DNA from: an uncultured Ruminococcus sp.
Lineage (GTDB): Bacteria > Bacillota > Clostridia > Oscillospirales > CAG-272
NCBI GenBank assembly: GCA_902765885.1
Contig: CACXBN010000176.1
Location: 1-6,969, forward strand
Length of the DNA: 6,969 bases
Reading direction: 5' to 3'
Shown: one piece after another, positions 1-5,532 of the stretch
Position numbering within the stretch: the first letter of the stretch is position 1
Layout of the letters: each line of letters starts with the position of its first letter
Translations under genes and position numbers: made by a program
The notes under the pieces: generated by a model
What the model saw: the letters and a program-made list of their open reading frames with translations, nothing else
The model's database searches: none
What the model was told of the DNA's origin: nothing

Positions 1-1
1 A

Positions 2-529
2 AAAACAGAGGTCGAGGCAGCTGTAGCGGCTGGACTTGTTCCCGAATATATCCAGAAAGACTGGACTTCTCCAATCACCCGCGGACAGGTTGCCGAGATG
101 TTCATAAGACTCCTTGAAAAGGCATTGGGAAAGACAGTTGACGCCATAATCGCCGAAAAGGGTGCAACGATAGAAGAAGGCAAATTCGAAGACACCGGTG
201 ACAGCAATGTCTATGCGGCAAATGCTCTCGGTATCATTAACGGTACAAGTTCTTCAAAATTCTCGCCGGACGGAACTCTTAAGAGAGCTCAGATAGCCGC
301 TCTCATCAACAGAGTCGCAAAAGTCACAGGTGTTGAAACCGAAGGATACACACATCACTTTGAGGATATTACCGACAACTATTCATGGGTCGACACGGAA
401 CTGGGCTGGCCGAGCACGGTAGGCATCATCAACGGTGTGTCTTCCACGAAATTCAATCCGGGCGGAGAACTTACGACTGAGCAGGCGATTCTTATTACTT
501 ACCGGGCGTATAAAGTACTTGAAAAGTAA
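2..529 (+). CDS. SLH-domain cell-surface protein, C-terminal part (5' end outside window)
   Basis: The reading frame is open from base 2 and ends at TAA 527-529, leaving 175 residues. An internal ATG at 98 is not the true start, because the frame upstream of it already reads as SLH sequence (AAVAAGLVP, then ITRGQVAEM). Three SLH repeats are visible: the tail of one at residues 1-40, a second at about 62-107 (FEDTGDSNVYAANALGIING, FSPDGTLKRAQ) and a third at about 116-172 (FEDITDNYSWVD, GIINGVSSTKFNPGGELTTEQ). SLH triplets typically anchor exported proteins to secondary cell-wall polymers at the surface of Gram-positive cells. The TRAE-like ligand motif reads TRGQ, KRAQ and TTEQ, so the last repeat has lost the usual basic residue. 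The N-terminal catalytic or structural part, and any signal peptide, lie outside the window, so its job beyond wall attachment is unknown. Confidence 0.9.
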   Translation, partial: KTEVEAAVAAGLVPEYIQKDWTSPITRGQVAEMFIRLLEKALGKTVDAIIAEKGATIEEGKFEDTGDSNVYAANALGIINGTSSSKFSPDGTLKRAQIAALINRVAKVTGVETEGYTHHFEDITDNYSWVDTELGWPSTVGIINGVSSTKFNPGGELTTEQAILITYRAYKVLEK

Positions 530-563
530 AAACTGCTGAGAAAACAAAATATCAGACAATGGC

Positions 564-601
564 AGTGCAGTGGCTAAACATTATGTTACAGTTGTTGCAC
601 T
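564..601 (+). terminator. Possible hairpin terminator after the SLH gene
   Basis: Bases 564-575 can pair with 590-601, giving AGTGCA/TGCACT at the base followed by four G-U pairs and two Watson-Crick pairs. A small inner stem AACA/TGTT lies at 577-580 and 584-587. The downstream tract TATCTTGTTGTT is T-rich but not a clean run of T, and the stem is G-U heavy. It sits 35 bases after the stop codon and before the next promoter, which is the right place for a terminator. The folding energy was not computed. Confidence 0.35.
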
Positions 602-627
602 ATCTTGTTGTTAACCGAATGTTGTAC

Positions 628-656
628 TTCACTTTTTTCACAATATGTGGTATAAT
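628..656 (+). promoter_or_regulatory. Sigma-A promoter with extended -10 for the topoisomerase gene
   Basis: TATAAT at 651-656 is preceded by TGG at 648-650, which gives an extended -10 (TGnTATAAT). With a 17-base spacer the -35 is TTCACT at 628-633, matching TTGACA at four of six positions. The extended -10 would compensate for this weaker -35. Transcription would start near 663, giving a leader of about 50 bases. The Shine-Dalgarno AGGGGA at 702-707 lies five bases before the ATG at 713. Confidence 0.7.
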
Positions 657-712
657 TTACAGGTAATGCAACTAAATAAGGTGTTAAATAAGTACTGTAC
701 CAGGGGAAGTAT

Positions 713-2716
713 ATGGCACAACAAAAAAGTCAGAAATACAATGACCAGTCGATAAAAGCTCTCAAGGGAGCGGACAGAGTCAGAAAAAGGCCCGCCGTCA
801 TATTCGGCTCAGACGGTCTTGAGGGAACCGAACATGCTGTGTTTGAGATTTTGTCAAATGCAGTCGACGAAGCGAGAGAAGGCTTCGGAAGCGATATATA
901 TATAACAGCCTATGCTGACAAGTCTATCGAAATAGAGGACAACGGCAGAGGAGTGCCTCTTGGATGGAATGAACATGAAAAAAGATGGAACTGGGAACTT
1001 GTTTATTCGGAACTGTATGCAGGCGGAAAATATGACAATAACTCAGAGGGCTCGGCATATGAGTATTCCCTCGGACTGAACGGCCTGGGAGCGTGCGCAA
1101 CACAGTATTCCAGTGAATACTTTAATGTCAAATCATACAACGGGGAAACTGTCTCTTCAATTAATTTCAAAAAGGGAAAAGCAGTTACCAAGCTCGATGT
1201 AAGACCGATAGAAAAAAGGGAGAAAAAGACCGGTACCATAATAAGATGGCGTCCTGACCTTCAGGTGTTTACCGATATTGATATTCCGAAAGAATACTAT
1301 CAGGATATGCTTAAAAGGCAGGCAGTTGTCAACTCCGGAATCAGATTCATCTTCAAATGGGAAACCAAAAACGGATTCGAAAAGGAAGAATACTATTACG
1401 AGAACGGACTCACCGACTACGTAGAAGAGATCGCATCCGGAACAAATGAAATCAAAATATCGAGTTTTCATTTGGAAACAAAAGGACGCGACAGGGAAGA
1501 CATGAAGGACTATAAACTGATAGCTGATATAGTTTTTACAATGTCCAAGACCATAAACCGTCTCGAATATTATCACAATTCCAGCTGGCTTGAACACGGA
1601 GGAGCGCCTGAAAAAGCCGTAAAATCGGCATTTCAATACGCAATAGACAAGAGACTGAAATCACTCGGAAAATACAACAAAACCGAGAAGGCAATCAGTT
1701 TTTCGGATGTTGAAGAATGCCTTATACTTGTAACAAGCAGCTTTTCAACGCAGACATCTTACGAAAACCAGACAAAAAAAGCCATTACAAATACATTTAT
1801 AGAATCTGCATTAAAGGACTTTTTGAAAGTCCAGCTTGAATACTTTTTTGCAGAAAACCCGATTGATGCTGATAAGCTTTGCAACCAGGTGCTGGCTAAC
1901 AAGAAAGCAAGGGAAAGCGCCGAATCAACCCGTCTCGATCTGAAGAAGAAACTCGGGAGCAGCAACAATGATGTTCTTACCAGAGTTGAGAAATTTGTTG
2001 CCTGCAGATCAAAGGATCCGGAAAAGAGAGAGGTTTACATCGTTGAAGGTGATTCAGCTATGTCCTCCTGTAAGCTGGCCAGAGACGCGGAGTTTCAGGC
2101 TGTAATTCCGGTACGAGGCAAAACCCTTAACTGCCTGAAAGCCTCATATGACAAGATTTTTTCAAGTGCCATTATTCTTGACCTTATAAGAGTGATAGGG
2201 TGTGGAGTGGAAATTCAGGCAAAACACAAATCCGACATGGTGAAGTTCGATATTAATGACCTGAAATGGGCTAAGATCATCATTTGTACGGATGCTGATG
2301 AGGACGGATTCCAGATAAGAACATTGCTTCTCACTATGTTCTACAGACTTCTGCCGACTCTTCTGAAAGAAGGAAAAGTATATATTGCTGAATCTCCGCT
2401 TTTTGAAATAACACCGGCAAAAGGTGAGATTGAATTTGCATATAATGAAGCTGAAAAAGCGGAAATTACCGGAAGGTTTGAAAAAGACGGCATTAGGTAT
2501 ACTCTTCAGAGGTCAAAAGGACTTGGCGAAAACAATCCTGACATGATGAGAAAAACGACGATGTCCCCCGCGACCCGGAGACTCATAAGAATAATGCCTT
2601 CTGATGCAGAGGAAACGGCAAAAATGTTTGACATAATGCTTGGTGAAGATATAGCGGGACGCAAGCAATATATAGCGGAACATGGCGCGGAATATATCAA
2701 TGCAGCTGACCTTTAA
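713..2716 (+). CDS. Divergent type IIA DNA topoisomerase, GyrB/ParE-like ATPase subunit
   Basis: This is the ATP-hydrolysing B subunit of a gyrase or topoisomerase IV type enzyme; it would act on chromosomal DNA as a B2A2 tetramer. At 667 residues it is close to ParE length and lacks a large insert. The GHKL ATPase domain spans about 1-215, with the catalytic Glu in FEILSNAVDEA (E45, N49), DNGRG at 76-80, and GLNGLGA at 121-127 in place of the usual GLHGVGA. The transducer domain carries the ATP-sensing QTK at 353-355. The TOPRIM region has EGDSA at 445-449, PVRGKTLN at 466-473, the metal-binding TDADEDG at 526-532, and RSKGLGE at 600-606. All key catalytic residues are present, so it should be active. 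Differences from canonical GyrB/ParE are EGDSAMSS for EGDSAGG and DGFQIRT for the usual DG-x-HIRT. Sequence alone does not settle gyrase versus topoisomerase IV, so no symbol is given. No A subunit follows; a pseudouridine synthase gene overlaps its end instead. Confidence 0.88.
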   Translation: MAQQKSQKYNDQSIKALKGADRVRKRPAVIFGSDGLEGTEHAVFEILSNAVDEAREGFGSDIYITAYADKSIEIEDNGRGVPLGWNEHEKRWNWELVYSELYAGGKYDNNSEGSAYEYSLGLNGLGACATQYSSEYFNVKSYNGETVSSINFKKGKAVTKLDVRPIEKREKKTGTIIRWRPDLQVFTDIDIPKEYYQDMLKRQAVVNSGIRFIFKWETKNGFEKEEYYYENGLTDYVEEIASGTNEIKISSFHLETKGRDREDMKDYKLIADIVFTMSKTINRLEYYHNSSWLEHGGAPEKAVKSAFQYAIDKRLKSLGKYNKTEKAISFSDVEECLILVTSSFSTQTSYENQTKKAITNTFIESALKDFLKVQLEYFFAENPIDADKLCNQVLANKKARESAESTRLDLKKKLGSSNNDVLTRVEKFVACRSKDPEKREVYIVEGDSAMSSCKLARDAEFQAVIPVRGKTLNCLKASYDKIFSSAIILDLIRVIGCGVEIQAKHKSDMVKFDINDLKWAKIIICTDADEDGFQIRTLLLTMFYRLLPTLLKEGKVYIAESPLFEITPAKGEIEFAYNEAEKAEITGRFEKDGIRYTLQRSKGLGENNPDMMRKTTMSPATRRLIRIMPSDAEETAKMFDIMLGEDIAGRKQYIAEHGAEYINAADL

Positions 2717-3356
2717 AAGACCTGATAACGGAGATGCAGCCATCCTTTTTCGCTGTGAAGACTATGTTATCGTGTACAAACCCTATGGGATAATGTCAGA
2801 AAGCCCCGGTATGCCGGATTTGATTTCCGAAATGCTGGATATCGATATTAAAAGCGTCTTTACAGTTCACAGGCTGGATACGACAACAGAAGGAATTATG
2901 CTTTACTGCCTGACTCAAAAAGCGGCAGCAGAGTTTTCCGCCTTGATATCAACGGGAGGATTTCAAAAGACTTATACTGCGTTCATAAGTGCTGATGAAA
3001 GCCTTCCGGAAAGCGGCAGAATGGAAGATTATTTGTTTTTTGACAGGCACAAAAACAAATCGTACATCTCCAAAAAAGACAGAAAAGGAGCCAAAAAGGC
3101 AGTACTTGAATATGTCCTGACCGGTAAATTCAGCTATCGGGAAGATACGGTAACGATGGCGAAAATCAAGCTTGAATCAGGCAGAACTCATCAGATCAGA
3201 GTTCAGTTCGGCTCAAGGAAATCACCGCTTATCGGTGACGGAAAATACGGAAGCCGGATCAATTATAAAAAAGCTTCTCTTTTTTCTTCCGCGATCGAGT
3301 TTGAACGAAAAGGCAACATAAATCAGTATATTCTGGAAGATTGCTTCGAGCTTTAG
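2700..3356 (+). CDS. RluA-family RNA pseudouridine synthase
   Basis: This cytoplasmic enzyme would isomerise specific uridines in rRNA or tRNA to pseudouridine. The family signature is HRLDTTTEGIMLY at 57-69 (numbered from the chosen start), with D60 the catalytic Asp. The N-terminal strand DYVIVYKPYGI (21-31) and the C-terminal motif LESGRTHQIRVQFG (158-171), followed by GDGKYG, are also typical of RluA. It has 218 residues, is shorter than RluC/RluD, and has no S4 RNA-binding domain, so it is a minimal catalytic-domain form and its target site cannot be named. The ATG at 2700 was chosen because GGA lies about eight bases upstream; an ATG at 2682 would add six residues but has GG only three bases before it. 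The gene overlaps the topoisomerase stop by 17 bases, which implies a shared transcript and probably coupled translation. No good Shine-Dalgarno is present for either start. Confidence 0.85.
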   Translation: MQLTFKRPDNGDAAILFRCEDYVIVYKPYGIMSESPGMPDLISEMLDIDIKSVFTVHRLDTTTEGIMLYCLTQKAAAEFSALISTGGFQKTYTAFISADESLPESGRMEDYLFFDRHKNKSYISKKDRKGAKKAVLEYVLTGKFSYREDTVTMAKIKLESGRTHQIRVQFGSRKSPLIGDGKYGSRINYKKASLFSSAIEFERKGNINQYILEDCFEL

Positions 3357-3369
3357 ACCGGTCAGCAGT

Positions 3370-3395
3370 CAGATGGAACCATCAGTTTTCATCTG
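3370..3395 (+). other. Inverted repeat after the pseudouridine synthase gene
   Basis: CAGATGGAA at 3370-3378 can pair with TTTCATCTG at 3387-3395, giving nine pairs with one G-U and an eight-base loop. It starts 14 bases after the stop codon, where a terminator would sit. No T-run follows, and the repeat abuts the -35 box of the next promoter. It could be a weak terminator, an RNA 3'-end stabiliser, or a coincidence. Confidence 0.3.
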
Positions 3396-3397
3396 TA

Positions 3398-3426
3398 TTG
3401 ACACGAGAAAAGACAGAGAGTATAAT
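3398..3426 (+). promoter_or_regulatory. Perfect-consensus sigma-A promoter for pduL
   Basis: TTGACA at 3398-3403 and TATAAT at 3421-3426 are both exact consensus and are separated by exactly 17 bases. Transcription would start near 3433, giving a leader of only about 25 bases, which contains AAAGGAG ending at 3449, eight bases before the ATG. No operator-like repeat overlaps the core promoter. The arrangement suggests strong, largely constitutive expression of the next gene. Confidence 0.9.
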
Positions 3427-3457
3427 TAAGCAAACATAATAAAAAGGAGTTTAGAAA

Positions 3458-4030
3458 ATGGCAAAAATTCTTATTGAAACCAGTGCGCGTCATGTTCATC
3501 TCACCGAAGAGGATATAGTTGCCCTCTTTGGAGAAGGAGCAAAGCTTACACATAAAAAGGATCTCTCACAGCCGGGACAGTTTGCATGTGAAGAAAGAGT
3601 AACGATAGTTGGTCCCAAAAAATCAATTCCGAATGTAATCATACTTGGGCCTGCACGCAAAGCAACACAGGTTGAGGTGTCAATGACAGACGCAAGAACA
3701 CTCGGAGTAAATGCTCCAGTCCGTGAATCCGGAGATCTTGCCGGAAGCGCAGGATGCAAAATAGTTGGACCCGCAGGTGAAATCGAAATCGAGGAAGGTG
3801 TAATAGTAGCTAAGAGACATATTCACCTGACCCCCGAAGACGCAGAACAGTTTGGCGTAGAAGACAAGCAGATCGTATGCGTTAAAGTTGAAAGTGCAGG
3901 CAGATCACTCATCTTCGGTGATGTTGTCGTCAGAGTAAGCCCGAAATTTGCAGCTGCAATGCATATAGACACCGATGAATCAAATGCAGCCGCAGCATTC
4001 GGCGAAATCTACGGAGAAATTATCAAATAA
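3458..4030 (+). CDS. pduL: PduL-type phosphate acyltransferase (phosphotransacylase)
   Basis: PduL interconverts acyl-CoA plus phosphate with acyl-phosphate plus CoA. With acetate or propionate kinase this lets a fermenter make ATP from acetyl-CoA or propionyl-CoA. The protein has 190 residues and shows the family's two related halves, each with an RHxHLT motif: SARHVHLTEED at 9-19 and AKRHIHLTPED at 118-128. H12, H14, H121 and H123, with H169 in AAMHIDTDE, are the expected zinc ligands. The substrate-region segment ILGPARKATQVEVS (62-75) is also typical. The protein starts directly at the catalytic fold and has no N-terminal encapsulation peptide of the kind found on microcompartment PduL. 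No shell-protein or diol/ethanolamine genes are nearby. It is therefore more likely a free cytosolic enzyme, possibly standing in for the unrelated Pta. It is flanked by its own promoter and a terminator, so it appears monocistronic. The physiological acyl group is not shown by sequence. Confidence 0.93.
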   Translation: MAKILIETSARHVHLTEEDIVALFGEGAKLTHKKDLSQPGQFACEERVTIVGPKKSIPNVIILGPARKATQVEVSMTDARTLGVNAPVRESGDLAGSAGCKIVGPAGEIEIEEGVIVAKRHIHLTPEDAEQFGVEDKQIVCVKVESAGRSLIFGDVVVRVSPKFAAAMHIDTDESNAAAAFGEIYGEIIK

Positions 4031-4074
4031 GAAAAGGAAACAGGTATTGTTTCCCGGTAGTAATATGATAAAAG

Positions 4075-4112
4075 AAAGAGCGAAAGAATCGTGAATTATT
4101 CTTTCGCTCTTT
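4075..4112. terminator. Bidirectional intrinsic terminator between convergent genes
   Basis: Bases 4075-4089 and 4098-4112 form a perfect 15-bp stem (AAAGAGCGAAAGAAT and its complement) with an eight-base loop. On the plus strand the stem runs into TTTAATTTT, so it ends pduL transcription 44 bases after its stop. On the minus strand it lies four bases beyond the stop of the convergent small gene and is followed by CTTTTATC, so it can end that operon too. A/T pairs at the stem ends supply part of the U-tract in each direction. Confidence 0.88.
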
Positions 4113-4116
4113 AATT

Positions 4117-4620
4117 TTACGGATGGATTGGCGGACGCGGAGAAGCTATTGCGCCTCCTATGAAAGGTGTCCCGGTGGCCTCATTGGTTATCTGAGCAAT
4201 AAGCATTGTGGCTTTCAGCATCATATTCTGGCAAAGTTCGGGACAGTTTTCACGGAATTCTTTCGCAATATCTATCTTTGACCAGTCAACTTCGTCTTTG
4301 GTGCCTGGATTGAATACAAGAAGGACACTGTAGGTGACCGACAAAATAAATGGACCGTCAGGCTCAAATTTCAGAAGTCTGTTGAAATTGACCTTTGCGC
4401 CTTTGCCTTCAATCATCTGAGAAACAAATGTGTCATTTACCCTCAGTTTATACGAGCTGGTTCCTCTCAGCATTTTCTGGAGTTCATAGCTTATATTTTC
4501 GAGTGCCATCCTTCTTTCAGCAAGGAAATATCTGTTAAAATTGAATCTCTCTCCGTTATGGCTGTTTTCCTCAGGGGTATTTCCGCCATAATTGTCACTC
4601 GGTTTGCCAAAAAAGCCCAT
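4117..4620 (-). CDS. Small uncharacterised protein, possibly SecB-like
   Basis: This is a 167-residue soluble protein with no signal peptide or membrane segment. The ATG at 4620 is preferred because AAAGGAG lies nine bases upstream; an in-frame GTG at 4686 would overlap rlmH and lacks such a site. The first 30 residues are Gly/Asn/Ser-rich and look disordered (MGFFGKPSDNYGGNTPEENS). The remainder alternates beta-type segments (KLRVNDTFVSQ; GPFILSVTYSVLLVFN) with a helical part (IDIAKEFRENCPELCQNMM). It ends in an ITNEATGTPFIGGA segment and a Pro-rich tail. The order of strands, then a helix bearing C-P-E-L, then a Thr-x-x-x-Gly-x-P-hydrophobic turn recalls the C-terminal half of SecB export chaperones. 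That is pattern recognition, not a proven match, and SecB is unusual in Firmicutes. It begins 25 bases after the rlmH stop and is the last gene of the minus-strand cluster. Confidence 0.8.
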   Translation of the reverse strand: MGFFGKPSDNYGGNTPEENSHNGERFNFNRYFLAERRMALENISYELQKMLRGTSSYKLRVNDTFVSQMIEGKGAKVNFNRLLKFEPDGPFILSVTYSVLLVFNPGTKDEVDWSKIDIAKEFRENCPELCQNMMLKATMLIAQITNEATGTPFIGGAIASPRPPIHP

Positions 4621-4645
4621 GATGAATCGCTCCTTTGTAAAATGG

Positions 4646-5128
4646 TTATTTGTGATATTTGCCTCCGTTGAGTATTTCTCCGGCACGGTATATCTGTTCT
4701 AAAAGAAGTACTCTGAAAAGTTCATGAGGAAATGTCATCTCCGAGAACGAAAGTTTCAGATCTGACCGTTTTTTTACTGAGTCATGAAGTCCGTGTGATG
4801 AGCCTATGATGAAACATATGGTGTCATATCCGTATGTTGACTTTTCCTCTATTATAGATGAAAACTTTTCGGACGAAAGCTGTTTCCCTTCCACGCATGC
4901 GGCTACGACGTAAGCTTTTGGTGGAATTTCCGCAATGATTTTGGAACTTTCGGACAAAAGTGCATTTTCAATCTCTTTTGCTCCCGGGTTTCCCGAAATC
5001 TGAACTGGCTTGATTTCCGTTACCGTCAGAGAGAAAAATTTCGATATCCTTTTTATATACTCCGATGAAGCAAGATTGAAAGAAGCCTCCGTCAGCCTGC
5101 CCATTGCTATAATTTTGATCTTAATCAT
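4646..5128 (-). CDS. rlmH: 23S rRNA (pseudouridine(1915)-N(3))-methyltransferase RlmH
   Basis: RlmH uses S-adenosylmethionine to methylate N3 of pseudouridine 1915 in helix 69 of 23S rRNA, acting on assembled 70S ribosomes. It is a SPOUT-fold homodimer. The protein has 160 residues, the normal family length, and begins with the typical MIKIKIIAMGRLTE. The C-terminal trefoil-knot signature is complete: CFIIGSSHGL at 105-114 (cofactor loop), MTFPHELFRVLLLEQIYRA at 131-149, and the terminal YHK at 158-160. The ATG follows the stop of the upstream membrane-protein gene by only four bases (TAA-GCAT-ATG). No clear Shine-Dalgarno precedes it, so translation is probably coupled to the upstream gene. 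The methylation needs the pseudouridine made at 1915 by an RluD-type enzyme. The RluA-family gene in this window is too short and generic to be assigned that role. Confidence 0.96.
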   Translation of the reverse strand: MIKIKIIAMGRLTEASFNLASSEYIKRISKFFSLTVTEIKPVQISGNPGAKEIENALLSESSKIIAEIPPKAYVVAACVEGKQLSSEKFSSIIEEKSTYGYDTICFIIGSSHGLHDSVKKRSDLKLSFSEMTFPHELFRVLLLEQIYRAGEILNGGKYHK

Positions 5129-5132
5129 ATGC

Positions 5133-5507
5133 TTATCTGAAAAAATGCAATTCTATGAAACTTACTCCAGCAGTCATAATAAGCGGGAGAATGAAGTAAA
5201 TGAGCTTTTTTGCTTTTCTTTTGCCTGTCTCCTGTTTTTCGAGAAAAGCTTGTTTCTGCTCTTCGTCCCACTCATCGGGAAGCTCTTCCGGATCAGTCGG
5301 GTTAGTATTGAAGGTGAATCCGTTAAGAATAAAGAAAGCGACGAATAAGGCAACAAGAGCAACCGCAAGAAGAACAGTCACCAGATAATAAAGCCATGCC
5401 TGACCTGTTCTCTCTCCGACCTCAATCGAGATTCTGAGTATTCCGTAAAAGACGGCAAAATTCAGAATTAATATAAGGAATCTTTTTATGAATTTTTTTG
5501 CATCCAT
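5133..5507 (-). CDS. Small three-helix membrane protein of unknown function
   Basis: The protein has 124 residues from the ATG at 5507. Three hydrophobic stretches are visible at about 8-27, 39-62 and 101-121. Between the second and third is a charged, mostly acidic segment (NPTDPEELPDEWDEEQKQ at 69-86), followed by a basic patch GKRKAKK just before the last helix. By the positive-inside rule, the basic residues at 4-9 and 96-101 suggest that the N-terminus and the central loop face the cytoplasm. That would place the short C-terminus outside. I recognise no enzymatic motif and assign no function. A TTG at 5510 directly precedes the ATG and has a better spacing (seven bases) to the strong AAGGAGG than the ATG does (ten), so the protein could carry one extra residue. 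It lies 25 bases after galK and four before rlmH, within the same operon. Confidence 0.8.
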   Translation of the reverse strand: MDAKKFIKRFLILILNFAVFYGILRISIEVGERTGQAWLYYLVTVLLAVALVALFVAFFILNGFTFNTNPTDPEELPDEWDEEQKQAFLEKQETGKRKAKKLIYFILPLIMTAGVSFIELHFFR

Positions 5508-5510
5508 CAA

Positions 5511-5524
5511 AAGGAGTCCTCCTT
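5511..5524 (-). promoter_or_regulatory. Shine-Dalgarno of the membrane-protein gene inside a palindrome
   Basis: On the minus strand the sequence is AAGGAGGACTCCTT. It contains a full AAGGAGG ribosome-binding site, and its first six bases are the reverse complement of its last six. In mRNA it could form a short hairpin (five pairs with a four-base loop) that hides the ribosome-binding site. It lies in the 25-base galK-to-membrane-protein gap, so a ribosome finishing galK would unfold it, which would couple the two genes. The stem is short and the regulatory role is inference. Confidence 0.5.
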
Positions 5525-5532
5525 ATGAAAGA

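Noticed and set aside
657..712. Leader of the topoisomerase gene, considered as a riboswitch or attenuator
   Set aside because: At about 50 bases it is too short for known riboswitch classes and contains only minor GTAC repeats.
1003..1968. Three minus-strand open frames (1003-1239, 1157-1636, 1759-1968) inside the topoisomerase gene
   Set aside because: They lie entirely opposite a gene with clear motifs, have low-complexity Phe/Ser-rich translations, and show no ribosome-binding sites.
2506..2743. Minus-strand open frames opposite the topoisomerase 3' end
   Set aside because: They are antisense shadows of conserved TOPRIM-end coding sequence, with no recognisable domain.
3496..3759. Minus-strand frame of 87 codons opposite pduL
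   Set aside because: It is antisense to a strongly conserved coding region and its translation resembles no family.
4036..4054. Hairpin GGAAACA/TGTTTCC just after pduL, considered as a terminator
   Set aside because: The seven-pair stem has no T-run after it, and the much stronger 15-bp hairpin at 4075-4112 explains termination.
4621..4686. N-terminal extension of the SecB-like small protein from a GTG at 4686
   Set aside because: It would overlap the rlmH 3' end by 41 bases without a Shine-Dalgarno, whereas the ATG at 4620 has AAAGGAG at a good distance.
5010..5388. Plus-strand and alternate minus-strand frames over rlmH and the membrane-protein gene
   Set aside because: They overlap two well-supported genes, lack Shine-Dalgarno sites, and read as reversed hydrophobic segments.
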